48,630 nucleotides of DNA from assembly GCA_900541465.1 (NCBI GenBank), contig UQJY01000012.1, positions 1-48,630 of the forward strand, given 5' to 3'. The notes under the pieces are model-generated. The model had not been told where the DNA came from. It worked only from the letters and a program-made list of their open reading frames with translations, and did no database searches. This DNA comes from an uncultured Fusobacterium sp. (GTDB taxonomy: Bacteria > Fusobacteriota > Fusobacteriia > Fusobacteriales > Fusobacteriaceae). Numbering within the stretch: position 1 is the stretch's first letter; each line of letters begins with the position of its first letter. This document shows, in pieces, positions 8,961 to 16,910 of this stretch. The position numbers were made by a program, and so were the translations under genes.

Positions 8961-9842
8961 ATGAATATTAACAAAAGGGATAAACTCTCTTTTTTTCTGG
9001 CACTTTTAATAAATATAGTAATAGTTCTTCTTATTCCCGGTTATAAAATAGAAGATATAAAAGAGGGAAAATTAAAAGTTGGTCTGGTTGCTTTGGAAAA
9101 AGAAAAAGTTTATTCAAAGGAACAGAAAAAAACAGTGTCTGCTAAAAAACCGGTGCAGAAAAAAGAACCTGTTAAAAAGAATACTGAAATACCAACTCCC
9201 AAAAAAGAAGAAATAAAAAAAGAAAAAAGTTTAAGTCTGGCATCTGTTTCAAAAACAATAAAAGCTCCGTCAATAAATATAATGAATACAAAAAGTTTAA
9301 GTACAAAAAAAAGCAATGATCTTCTTTCTGATGCTTTAAAAGGAACAAAAAAAGAAATTAAATTTGAAAGAGAAGAAAAACTGGGTATGAGAACTGAAAA
9401 TATAGAATTTAATGACACTCTTGCTCTTGATAAAACAATACAAGACAGAGATAATGAAAATATGTTTATTGATGACAGTGAAGATATTGTAATTGAAAGT
9501 ATAAAAACAGACGAAGGACAGGTTGAAGGACTTCCCAGCGGTTATAAGTTAGGAGTTTCTGACGGTGATATAATTGCAAGATGGGATTCAGGAAATCAGG
9601 AGCCTAAATACCCTGAATCAGCTCAGCTTAAAGGGCTTCAGGGAAGTGTAAGAGTAAAGATAGATGTTAATGAAAAAGGTGAGGTTGTAAATCTTATAAT
9701 AGATAAAGGAAGCGGAGTTCCTGAAATTAACAGTGCTATAGAAGCAATAGGAAGAACTTGGAAAATATATCTCAGCAAACATGGTTTGAGCATAAAAGGA
9801 AGAGTTGTTTTAGACTATACATTTAAACTGAAAGGTGATTAA
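8961..9842 (+). CDS. tonB: TonB energy transducer
   Basis: Links the ExbB-ExbD motor to outer-membrane TonB-dependent receptors. The protein of about 293 residues has an N-terminal membrane anchor (LSFFLALLINIVIVLLIPGY), a long Lys/Pro/Glu-rich periplasm-spanning region, and a C-terminal TonB domain with EPKYPESAQLKGLQGSVRV and VVNLIIDKGSGVPEINSA. ATG 8961 has GGAG 8 nt upstream and is preferred over the GTG codons at 8952-8957 that overlap this site. No TonB-dependent receptor gene lies in the window, so the substrates it serves are unknown. Confidence 0.9.
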   Translation: MNINKRDKLSFFLALLINIVIVLLIPGYKIEDIKEGKLKVGLVALEKEKVYSKEQKKTVSAKKPVQKKEPVKKNTEIPTPKKEEIKKEKSLSLASVSKTIKAPSINIMNTKSLSTKKSNDLLSDALKGTKKEIKFEREEKLGMRTENIEFNDTLALDKTIQDRDNENMFIDDSEDIVIESIKTDEGQVEGLPSGYKLGVSDGDIIARWDSGNQEPKYPESAQLKGLQGSVRVKIDVNEKGEVVNLIIDKGSGVPEINSAIEAIGRTWKIYLSKHGLSIKGRVVLDYTFKLKGD

Positions 9843-9868
9843 AAAAATAAACTGAAGGGGGAAATAAA

Positions 9869-11263
9869 ATGACTTTTTTAGGATTTAGGATAGAGAATGA
9901 TTTAAAAGAAGAAATAGAAAGTAATGCTGAAAATGAACTTTCTTTTGTTGAAACAGTGGGGGAGTTTATTGAAAAAATAAAAGAAAAAAATCACGACTGC
10001 GTTTTGATTGAAGAAAAAAATTTACCTTCAGAAACACTTATAAATCTTATAAAAAAAGTTAATGAATTTCAGCAGAAAACTGTTGTTATTGTATTAGGAC
10101 AAAGTTCAAATCTTAAAGTTGTAGCTGGAAGCGTGAAAGCAGGAGCATATGATTATCTATTAAAACCTCTTGCCACAAGCGAGATTTTAAGAGTCTGCGG
10201 AAAAGCTGTAAGAGATTACAAACTTCTTGCAGAAAGAGTTGAAAGAAATAAAAATATAGGGGATAAACTTATTGGTCAGACAAAAGAAATTGTTCAGGTC
10301 TATAAAAAAATAGGAAAGGTTGCAGCAGGAAGAATGCCTGTACTTGTAACAGGTGAAAAAGGAACTGGAAAGAAAAGTGTTGCCCGTGCAATACATCAAT
10401 TTGGAGACAGTTCTAAAAAACCTTTTATAAGTATAAACTGCTTATCATTCCCTCACTCACTTCTTGAAAGAAGATTATTCGGATATGAAAAAGGTGCTTT
10501 TGAAGGAGCAATATTTTCACAGGCTGGAGAACTTGAAAAAGCAAACGGCGGAACACTTCATTTAGGAAATGTGGAAGCCTTAAGCCTTGATGTCCAGTCA
10601 AAACTTCTTTACTTTTTACAGGAAGGAGAATTTTTCAGACTTGGGGGAGCAGATCCAATTAAAACTGATATGAGAATAATAGCAACAACATCAGCGGATC
10701 TTACAAAAGAAGTAAAAGAAGGGCGTTTTATAGAAGAACTTTTTGATACTTTAAAAGTTTTGGAAATTGTAATTCCGCCGCTAAGAGAAAGAAAAGACGA
10801 CATACCTTTTATAATAGATAATTATTTAAGAGAATGTAACAGAGAACTTAATAAATCAGTAAAAGGTGTCAGCAAACCTGCAATGAAAAAAATTCTTAGA
10901 TTTGACTGGCCCGGAAATGTAAATGAATTAAAAAATGCTATTAAATCTGCTGTGGCAATGTGCAGAGGAACTTCAATCGTTATAGAAGATCTGCCGTCTG
11001 ATGTAGCAGGGGTAAGAGCATCAAGAAGAAAAGAAGCATTTCAGACATGGATGCTCAACGAATGGATTGAAGATGAACTTAAAAATTATAAAAAATCAAT
11101 CCATAAAGGAGCATATTTCAGTTATATTGTTACAACAGTAGAAAAAGAACTTATAAAACAAGTTTTGGAACGTACAAGCGGAAAGAAAATTGAAACTGCT
11201 GAAATACTTGGAATAACAAGAAATACCCTTAGAACAAAAATGACCAATTATGGATTGGAGTAG
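9869..11263 (+). CDS. Degenerate NtrC-family regulator (pseudo-receiver, inactive-looking AAA+ domain, Fis-type HTH)
   Basis: The 464-residue protein has the NtrC layout: receiver-like domain (about 1-115), AAA+ sigma-54-interaction domain (about 134-375) and C-terminal Fis-type helix-turn-helix (AEILGITRNTLRTKM). Key residues are altered. The phosphoacceptor position is E49 instead of Asp. Walker A reads GEKGTGKK (162-169) and keeps GTGK. Walker B reads LHLGN (230-234) where LFLDE is usual. The sigma-54 contact loop is GAFEGA (209-214), not GAFTGA. The region that normally carries both arginine fingers is FIEELFDTL (287-295), with neither arginine. WPGNVNEL (347-354) is retained. It probably binds DNA without ATP-driven sigma-54 activation. 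It sits between tonB and dnaX. Confidence 0.85.
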   Translation: MTFLGFRIENDLKEEIESNAENELSFVETVGEFIEKIKEKNHDCVLIEEKNLPSETLINLIKKVNEFQQKTVVIVLGQSSNLKVVAGSVKAGAYDYLLKPLATSEILRVCGKAVRDYKLLAERVERNKNIGDKLIGQTKEIVQVYKKIGKVAAGRMPVLVTGEKGTGKKSVARAIHQFGDSSKKPFISINCLSFPHSLLERRLFGYEKGAFEGAIFSQAGELEKANGGTLHLGNVEALSLDVQSKLLYFLQEGEFFRLGGADPIKTDMRIIATTSADLTKEVKEGRFIEELFDTLKVLEIVIPPLRERKDDIPFIIDNYLRECNRELNKSVKGVSKPAMKKILRFDWPGNVNELKNAIKSAVAMCRGTSIVIEDLPSDVAGVRASRRKEAFQTWMLNEWIEDELKNYKKSIHKGAYFSYIVTTVEKELIKQVLERTSGKKIETAEILGITRNTLRTKMTNYGLE

Positions 11264-11272
11264 GAGATTTTT

Positions 11273-12748
11273 ATGCATATAACACTTTATAGAAAGTACA
11301 GACCTAAAGATTTCAGTGAGATTGCAGGGGAAAGCGATATTGTAAAAACTCTGAAAAATTCTTTGGACAATGACAGAATTTCTCATGCCTATCTTTTCAG
11401 CGGGCCGAGAGGAGTAGGAAAAACTACAAGTGCCAGACTTATTGCAAAGGGAGTAAACTGCCTGAAGAATGGAATAAGCAGTTCTCCATGTAACGAGTGT
11501 GAAAACTGCAGAGAGATAGATAATGGAAGTTTTATAGATCTTATTGAAATTGATGCTGCTTCAAACAGAGGTATTGATGAAATAAGAGAACTTAAAGACA
11601 AAATAAATTATCAGCCGTCAAAAGGAAGAAAGAAAATTTATATAATAGATGAGGTACATATGCTTACAAAAGAAGCATTTAATGCTCTTCTTAAAACTTT
11701 GGAAGAACCTCCTGAACATGTAATTTTTATTCTGGCAACAACTGAGCCTGATAAAATTCTTCCTACAATAATTTCAAGATGTCAGAGATATGACTTCAAA
11801 TCTCTTACTTATACTGAGGTAAAAGATAAACTTTCTGAAATATGCCGTGGAGAAAATGTAGAAATAGATGAAGGAAGTTTAGGGCTTATTTATGAAAGTT
11901 CAGGGGGAAGCATGAGAGATGCTATTTCCATTCTTGAAAGAGTTATTATAACTTATCTAGGAGAAAAAATAGACGAAGATAAATGCAGTAAAGTTATCGG
12001 CATAACTTCTAAAACTCTTTTAAAGGAATTTTTGGGAATAGTTAAAGGAAACAGAATATCTGAAGGGGCTGTATTTTTGGATAAACTTTGGCTTGACTCT
12101 CTTGATATAGAAAAGTTTTTTAAAGATTTTGGAAAATATATAAAAAATCTTGTTCTTTCTGGAGAAATGGAAGCAGAAGAGGGGCTTAAAATAATAGGAA
12201 ATATTTTTGACTCTCTTAATAAATTTAAATATGAAGAAGATAAAAGACTTCTTGGTTATGTTGTGTTAAACAGTCTTATCAAAAAAGCCGATAAGGGAAC
12301 AAAAGAAGTTGTTGTTGAAAAACAAATTGTTTACAAAGAAGTGCCAAAAGTTTCTCAGGAAAAAAACGGAACGGAAAATAAAATTTCCGAAAAAACTACG
12401 ACAGAATATCAAAGAGAAATAAATATTGATGAAATAAAAGAAAAATGGTCTGAAATTGTAAGAGCTGCTAAAAATGAAAAGATGACTTTCTCAGCTTTCC
12501 TTATGGATGCAGCTCCTTACAGAATAGAAGATAATATCCTGTATATAAAATTTAATTCTAATCTTTTTGCAAAAGAACAGATGGAGACAGAATATTACAA
12601 CAGTATTTTCCAAGATGTTGTTGAAAGAATAACAGGTTCAAAAATAAGAACAAAATATATTTTTAAAGAAAATAATAAAAGTGAAAAATCAAAATCAGAT
12701 AACGATTTAGCGTCACAGTTAATGACATATTTTTCAGAGGAGAATTAG
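11273..12748 (+). CDS. dnaX: DNA polymerase III gamma/tau subunit
   Basis: Clamp-loader ATPase that opens the beta clamp and organises the replisome. The 491-residue protein carries Walker A GPRGVGKT (44-51), a zinc module with C63, C73, C76 and C79, Walker B DEVH (126-129) and an ISRCQRYDF sensor segment. Domains I-III end near residue 340, and the remainder is a tau-type C-terminal part. The start is ATG 11273 after GGAG. Codons 363-365 form an A-AAA-AAC slippery heptamer (12361-12367), followed by a small hairpin and a -1 frame TAA, so a gamma-like 369-residue form is possible (see finding). Confidence 0.95.
   Translation: MHITLYRKYRPKDFSEIAGESDIVKTLKNSLDNDRISHAYLFSGPRGVGKTTSARLIAKGVNCLKNGISSSPCNECENCREIDNGSFIDLIEIDAASNRGIDEIRELKDKINYQPSKGRKKIYIIDEVHMLTKEAFNALLKTLEEPPEHVIFILATTEPDKILPTIISRCQRYDFKSLTYTEVKDKLSEICRGENVEIDEGSLGLIYESSGGSMRDAISILERVIITYLGEKIDEDKCSKVIGITSKTLLKEFLGIVKGNRISEGAVFLDKLWLDSLDIEKFFKDFGKYIKNLVLSGEMEAEEGLKIIGNIFDSLNKFKYEEDKRLLGYVVLNSLIKKADKGTKEVVVEKQIVYKEVPKVSQEKNGTENKISEKTTTEYQREINIDEIKEKWSEIVRAAKNEKMTFSAFLMDAAPYRIEDNILYIKFNSNLFAKEQMETEYYNSIFQDVVERITGSKIRTKYIFKENNKSEKSKSDNDLASQLMTYFSEEN
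12361..12389 (+). promoter_or_regulatory. dnaX: Candidate -1 programmed frameshift signal in dnaX
   Basis: The heptamer A AAA AAC (12361-12367) is in the correct X XXY YYZ phase. A 4-nt spacer is followed by a perfect 6-bp inverted repeat, CGGAAA (12372-12377) and TTTCCG (12384-12389), with a 6-nt loop. A -1 shift reads four codons (R, N, G, K) and then TAA at 12379-12381, inside the loop. AGGA lies immediately upstream, closer than the stimulatory site known from E. coli dnaX. Confidence 0.45.
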
Positions 12749-12752
12749 TTTA

Positions 12753-13652
12753 ATGAACAAAAATATAAGATATAATTACAGTGCTTTTTCAGGAATTCTC
12801 CTTGCAGCTGTAATGTGTGCCGTTTTTTATAATCTTTCAATGCTTATGCCTATAACAGGATTTGCACTTTTAGTTTATAAAATAAAAAATGTGCCGATGT
12901 TTAAAAGAAAAGAGTGGCTTATGGTGACTCTTCTTTCAATGTTTTTTATAGGGGGGATAAATATATATGTTTCTCCCAATACTTATAAATTTGCAGTGGA
13001 ATTTTTTACAAATGAAAGTTTAAAAAATCTAGCAGGATATATATTTATTTTTCTTCCGATAGAAATTTTATATTATAAGTTTAACGGAAGAAAATTTATG
13101 ATACCTGTTTTTGACAGAATAATAATAACAAGTATCATTGCAACAATTGGAGCATATTTTTATATAAAGCTTCTTAATATAAACGGAGAACTTTTAAAAG
13201 AAGTTATGCAGGAGCTTAATAATATTGATGAAAAAAATATTGAAATAATTTTTAAATTTATGAAAAATAACATATATTATTTAATATATACTTATGTAGG
13301 ATTTATTACATACATAACTTATTATACTTTTGGAAGAAAAAGTTATTCAATGTGGAGAATCTCATACTGGTGGCTTTTATTTTATATAATTCCATTTTTT
13401 ATAATAAGATTTGGACATATTCAAAATGTATATTTGACAAATATCATGTTAATGGTTAAAATATCTTTTGTTGTATATGGGATAAAAATAGTATATAATT
13501 TTATAAGACTAAAAATAAAATCAGATGTAATTTGCCAAATACTTGCAATGATAATTGGTCTTAATTTTCAAAATATTACATTTATAATAGCAGGGCTTTT
13601 GAGCTTTGAAGCATTAAAGATTACAATAATAAGAAGCAACGGAGGGAAATAA
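12753..13652 (+). CDS. YybS-like (DUF2232-type) multi-pass membrane protein
   Basis: A 299-residue protein with about seven or eight hydrophobic helices and short basic loops (for example YKIKNVPMFKRKEW). I assign it to the YybS/DUF2232 type mainly on topology and on position: in many Firmicutes a yybS-type gene lies upstream of rplI and the replicative helicase gene, as here. The yybT/gdpP gene often found between them is absent. Its function is unknown. It starts 4 nt after dnaX and ends 2 nt before rplI, so it is tightly co-transcribed. Confidence 0.6.
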   Translation: MNKNIRYNYSAFSGILLAAVMCAVFYNLSMLMPITGFALLVYKIKNVPMFKRKEWLMVTLLSMFFIGGINIYVSPNTYKFAVEFFTNESLKNLAGYIFIFLPIEILYYKFNGRKFMIPVFDRIIITSIIATIGAYFYIKLLNINGELLKEVMQELNNIDEKNIEIIFKFMKNNIYYLIYTYVGFITYITYYTFGRKSYSMWRISYWWLLFYIIPFFIIRFGHIQNVYLTNIMLMVKISFVVYGIKIVYNFIRLKIKSDVICQILAMIIGLNFQNITFIIAGLLSFEALKITIIRSNGGK

Positions 13653-13654
13653 TA

Positions 13655-14101
13655 ATGGCTAAAATACAAGTAATTTTAACACAAGATGTAGCAGGACAAG
13701 GAAGAAAAGGAGATATGATAACTGTTTCAGACGGTTATGCAAAAAACTTTATACTTAATAAAAATAAAGGAATAATTGCTACACCTGAAGCTTTACAAAA
13801 AATAGAAAATGACAAGAAAAAAGAAGCAAAAAGAAATGAAGACGAAAAAAACAAAGCAATAATTTTAAAAAACCAGCTTGAAAAAGAAAAATTAGTTTTA
13901 ACTGTAAAAGTTGGAGACAATGGGAAATTATTTGGAGCAATAACTAATAAAGAAATTGCTGCTGAAATGGAAAAATCTTTTGGTCTTAAAATAGACAAGA
14001 AAAAAATAGAATGCAGCATAAAATCTCTTGGAGAACATAAAGTAACTATTAAATTACATCCTGAAGTAAAAGCTGAAATTACTGTTATAACTAAAGAGTA
14101 G
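13655..14101 (+). CDS. rplI: 50S ribosomal protein L9
   Basis: Large-subunit ribosomal protein that binds 23S rRNA and affects frame maintenance on neighbouring ribosomes. The 148-residue protein is of standard length. The N-terminal domain contains the L9 signature (GRKGDMITVSDGYAKNFILN). A long Lys/Glu-rich helix follows, and then the C-terminal domain (KLFGAITNKEIA). GGAGGG precedes the ATG. The rplI-dnaB neighbourhood is common in bacteria. Confidence 0.97.
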   Translation: MAKIQVILTQDVAGQGRKGDMITVSDGYAKNFILNKNKGIIATPEALQKIENDKKKEAKRNEDEKNKAIILKNQLEKEKLVLTVKVGDNGKLFGAITNKEIAAEMEKSFGLKIDKKKIECSIKSLGEHKVTIKLHPEVKAEITVITKE

Positions 14102-14111
14102 GAGATAAATA

Positions 14112-15449
14112 ATGGAAGGTGCAGAGAATCTGAAAAGAGTTCCCAGCAGTATGGAAGCTGAGAAATCTGTTCTCGGTGGGATTTTTCTTAAACCTGATTG
14201 TTTTGGAGATATTATTGAGATAATATCTCCAAATGATTTTTATAAGGTAGGACATAAATATATTTTTGAAGCTATGATAGAATGTTACAACACAGGAGAA
14301 AATATTGATCCTATTGTTGTGATGAACAAACTTAGAAAGATGAATAAGTTTGATGAAATCGGCGGAGAATCTATGTTTTATGATGTAATCGGGGGAGTTG
14401 TTACCGCTGCTCACATAGATGTACATGCCAAGATAATAAAAGAAAAATCTATATTAAGAAGACTGGGAGATGTTGGAACAAAAATAGTTGAAATGTCTTA
14501 TGACGGCTATGAAGATGTGGATACAATCTTAGATAAGGCAGAGGGGCTTATTTTTAAAATTTCTGAAAATAAAGAATCAAAAGATGTAATAAGTATAAAA
14601 GATGCAATGACTGAAGAGTTTATGAGACTGGAAGAAGTTTTTAACAACAAAGGTGCAGCTACAGGAATTTCTTCAGGATTTGTAAATTTTGATGAAAAAA
14701 CAAGCGGATTTAATCCATCGGATCTTATTATTCTTGCTGCAAGACCATCAATGGGTAAAACAGCTTTTGCTCTTAACCTTGCTCTAAATGCAGCAATGAA
14801 AAGTGATAAATCTGTTCTTATTTTCAGTCTTGAAATGTCAAGTTCACAGCTTTTGCAGAGACTTTTAGCTGTTCAGTCAGGAATAGGACTTCAAAAAATA
14901 AGAAATGGATTTCTTGAAGAAGAGGAGTGGGGAAGACTTGGTATAGCAAGCGGTCAGCTTGCAGAATCTCATATAAATATAGCTGACGTTCCAAATGTCA
15001 ATGTTTTGGAAATTAGAGCAATGGCAAGAAGACTTAAGGCAATGAATAAACTTGATATGATTGTAATAGATTATCTTCAGCTTATAAAAGGAACTGGAAG
15101 AGGAGATAACAGACAGCAGGAGATTTCTGATATTTCAAGGTCGTTAAAAGGAATAGCCAGAGAACTTGATATTCCTATAATTGCTCTTTCTCAGCTATCG
15201 AGAGCTCCGGAGCAGAGAGCTGACAGAAGACCAATGCTTTCAGATTTAAGAGAATCAGGAGCAATCGAGCAGGATGCAGATATGGTTGTCTTTTTATACA
15301 GAGATGATTATTATAATGAAGAAAGTGAAGAAAAAGGAATTACAGAAGTAATTATAGGTAAGCAGAGAAATGGTCCTGTGGGAACTGTAAAACTTAGATT
15401 CTTCCATGAAATTACAAAATTTGCTGATTACACTACACGTGTTGAGTAA
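14112..15449 (+). CDS. dnaB: Replicative DNA helicase
   Basis: Hexameric 5'-to-3' helicase that unwinds the replication fork (called DnaC in Bacillus). The 445-residue protein has the N-terminal scaffold domain (VPSSMEAEKSVLGGIFL), a linker, and a RecA-like C-terminal ATPase with Walker A ARPSMGKTAFALN, Walker B MIVIDYLQLI and the GAIEQDADMVVFLYR motif. There is no intein. GGAG supports the ATG. With dnaX and dnaN nearby, the window holds three core replisome genes on one strand. Confidence 0.97.
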   Translation: MEGAENLKRVPSSMEAEKSVLGGIFLKPDCFGDIIEIISPNDFYKVGHKYIFEAMIECYNTGENIDPIVVMNKLRKMNKFDEIGGESMFYDVIGGVVTAAHIDVHAKIIKEKSILRRLGDVGTKIVEMSYDGYEDVDTILDKAEGLIFKISENKESKDVISIKDAMTEEFMRLEEVFNNKGAATGISSGFVNFDEKTSGFNPSDLIILAARPSMGKTAFALNLALNAAMKSDKSVLIFSLEMSSSQLLQRLLAVQSGIGLQKIRNGFLEEEEWGRLGIASGQLAESHINIADVPNVNVLEIRAMARRLKAMNKLDMIVIDYLQLIKGTGRGDNRQQEISDISRSLKGIARELDIPIIALSQLSRAPEQRADRRPMLSDLRESGAIEQDADMVVFLYRDDYYNEESEEKGITEVIIGKQRNGPVGTVKLRFFHEITKFADYTTRVE

Positions 15450-15486
15450 AATATATAAAATTTTTTAAAATAAGAAAGGATATTAA

Positions 15487-16737
15487 ATGAAAAAAGTAGA
15501 ATTATTAGCACCAGCAGGAAATATAGAAAAAATGGAAATGGCTTTCCACTATGGAGCTGATGCAGTTTTCTTAGGTGGAAAAATGTTTAACCTGAGAGCA
15601 GGAAGCAATAACTTTTCTGATGAGGAACTTACAAAAACAGTTGAGTATGCACACGCACTTGGAAAAAAAGTATATGTTACATTAAATGTAATACCACACA
15701 ATGAAGAGCTTAATGACCTTCCTGAATATGTAAAATTTTTAGAAAACATTCATGTTGACGGAGTTATTGTTGCAGACCTTGGAGTGTTCCAAGTTGTTAA
15801 AGAAAATTCAAATCTTCGTATCAGTGTAAGTACACAGGCAAGCAACACAAACTGGCGTTCAATAAAAATGTGGAAAGATTTAGGGGCAAAAAGAGTTGTT
15901 CTTGCAAGAGAAATTTCTCTTGAAGATATAAAAACAATAAGAGAAAAAGTTCCTGATATTGAGCTTGAAGTATTTATCCACGGAGCAATGTGTATGTCAA
16001 TTTCTGGAAGATGTTTACTTAGCAACTATATGACAGGAAGAGATGCAAACAGAGGAGACTGTGCTCAATCTTGCAGATGGAGATATTCTCTTATGGAAGA
16101 AAAAAGACCTGGGGAATATATGCCTGTTTTTGAAGATGAACATGGAACATTTATTTTCAGTTCAAAAGATTTATGTACAATAAAAATGATAGATGAAATT
16201 CTTGATTTAGGTGTTGACTCACTTAAAATTGAGGGAAGAATGAAAGGTATCTATTATGTTGCAAACAGTGTAAAAGCATATAGAGAAGCTATTGATAAAT
16301 ATTATGAAGGAAACTTTGAATTTGAAGAAAAATGGCTTAGAGAACTTGAATCAACTTCACACAGATTATATACAGAAGGTTTCTATCACGGAAGACCGGG
16401 AGCAGAAGCTCAAAACTATAACGACAGAAATTCTTACAGCCAGACACATCAGCTTGTTGCAAAAGTTATAGAAAAAATATCTGATGATGAATATATTTTA
16501 GCAATAAGAAACAGAGTTGAAGCTGGAGAAGAACTTGAAGTTGTAACTCCTAAGTATGACCCAAGAAAAATAGTTCTTCCAAAAATGATGCTTATAGGAA
16601 GAAATGGGCATGAAGAAGAAGTTCTTGCAGCTAATCCAAACTCAACAGTAAGGGTTGTTATTCCAGGGGCAAAAATGGAAGCTCTTGATATGATAAGAAA
16701 AGTTAAAGATGAAAATCCCGGAGCGGAACAAAAATAA
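15487..16737 (+). CDS. Peptidase U32-family protein, probable tRNA U34 hydroxylation protein (TrhP-like)
   Basis: The 416-residue protein opens with ELLAPAGNIEKMEMAFHYGADAVF in family fashion and has the U32 core with HGAMCMSISGRCLLS and GDCAQSCRWRY, whose four cysteines are expected to hold an Fe-S cluster. It ends with a small beta domain. Members of this branch (B. subtilis TrhP1/TrhP2, E. coli TrhP) hydroxylate U34 of tRNAs using prephenate; despite the family name they are not peptidases. E. coli RlhA is a related 23S rRNA hydroxylation protein, so the exact substrate is inferred. It lies 37 nt after dnaB and is preceded by AGAAAGGA. Confidence 0.8.
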   Translation: MKKVELLAPAGNIEKMEMAFHYGADAVFLGGKMFNLRAGSNNFSDEELTKTVEYAHALGKKVYVTLNVIPHNEELNDLPEYVKFLENIHVDGVIVADLGVFQVVKENSNLRISVSTQASNTNWRSIKMWKDLGAKRVVLAREISLEDIKTIREKVPDIELEVFIHGAMCMSISGRCLLSNYMTGRDANRGDCAQSCRWRYSLMEEKRPGEYMPVFEDEHGTFIFSSKDLCTIKMIDEILDLGVDSLKIEGRMKGIYYVANSVKAYREAIDKYYEGNFEFEEKWLRELESTSHRLYTEGFYHGRPGAEAQNYNDRNSYSQTHQLVAKVIEKISDDEYILAIRNRVEAGEELEVVTPKYDPRKIVLPKMMLIGRNGHEEEVLAANPNSTVRVVIPGAKMEALDMIRKVKDENPGAEQK

Positions 16738-16759
16738 TATCTGTTAAGAGGTAAGAATT

Positions 16760-16891
16760 ATGTATAAAGGAAATTTTTCAAACTCATTTGTAAAATGGGC
16801 GGTTATAATTTTTTTATTCCCCATTTTCTTTGGAGGAATTATATTAAGACTTGCTGACAGAATAATTGGAAAGAAAAAAGCAGAAGATTAA
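16760..16891 (+). CDS. Small single-pass membrane protein (43 residues)
   Basis: A short gene 22 nt after trhP with a reasonable ribosome-binding site (AGAGG, about 8 nt upstream). The peptide starts MYKGNFSNSFVKWA, has one hydrophobic segment (VIIFLFPIFFGGIIL) and a basic tail ending IGKKKAED. I know no family for it. Its last codons form one arm of the two-way terminator shared with the opposing TPR gene, and its stop overlaps that gene's stop region by 4 nt. Good initiation context, membrane-protein composition and operon position support it as real, but no homology evidence is available. Confidence 0.55.
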   Translation: MYKGNFSNSFVKWAVIIFLFPIFFGGIILRLADRIIGKKKAED

Positions 16892-16910
16892 TCTCCTGCT
16901 TTTTTTTGTG
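16870..16910. terminator. Bidirectional terminator inside two convergent gene ends
   Basis: AAAAGCAG and CTGCTTTT pair around an inner AGATT/AATCT, giving a long hairpin with an A-tract to the left and a T-tract to the right. It can therefore end transcripts from both strands. It encodes the last residues of both the 43-residue protein (KKKAED) and the TPR protein (QKKAGD). Confidence 0.85.

Noticed and set aside
12389..12396. Second A-run followed by C in dnaX, just after the proposed frameshift site
   Set aside because: The run is GAA AAA ACT in frame, so it does not have the X XXY YYZ phase for tandem -1 slippage.
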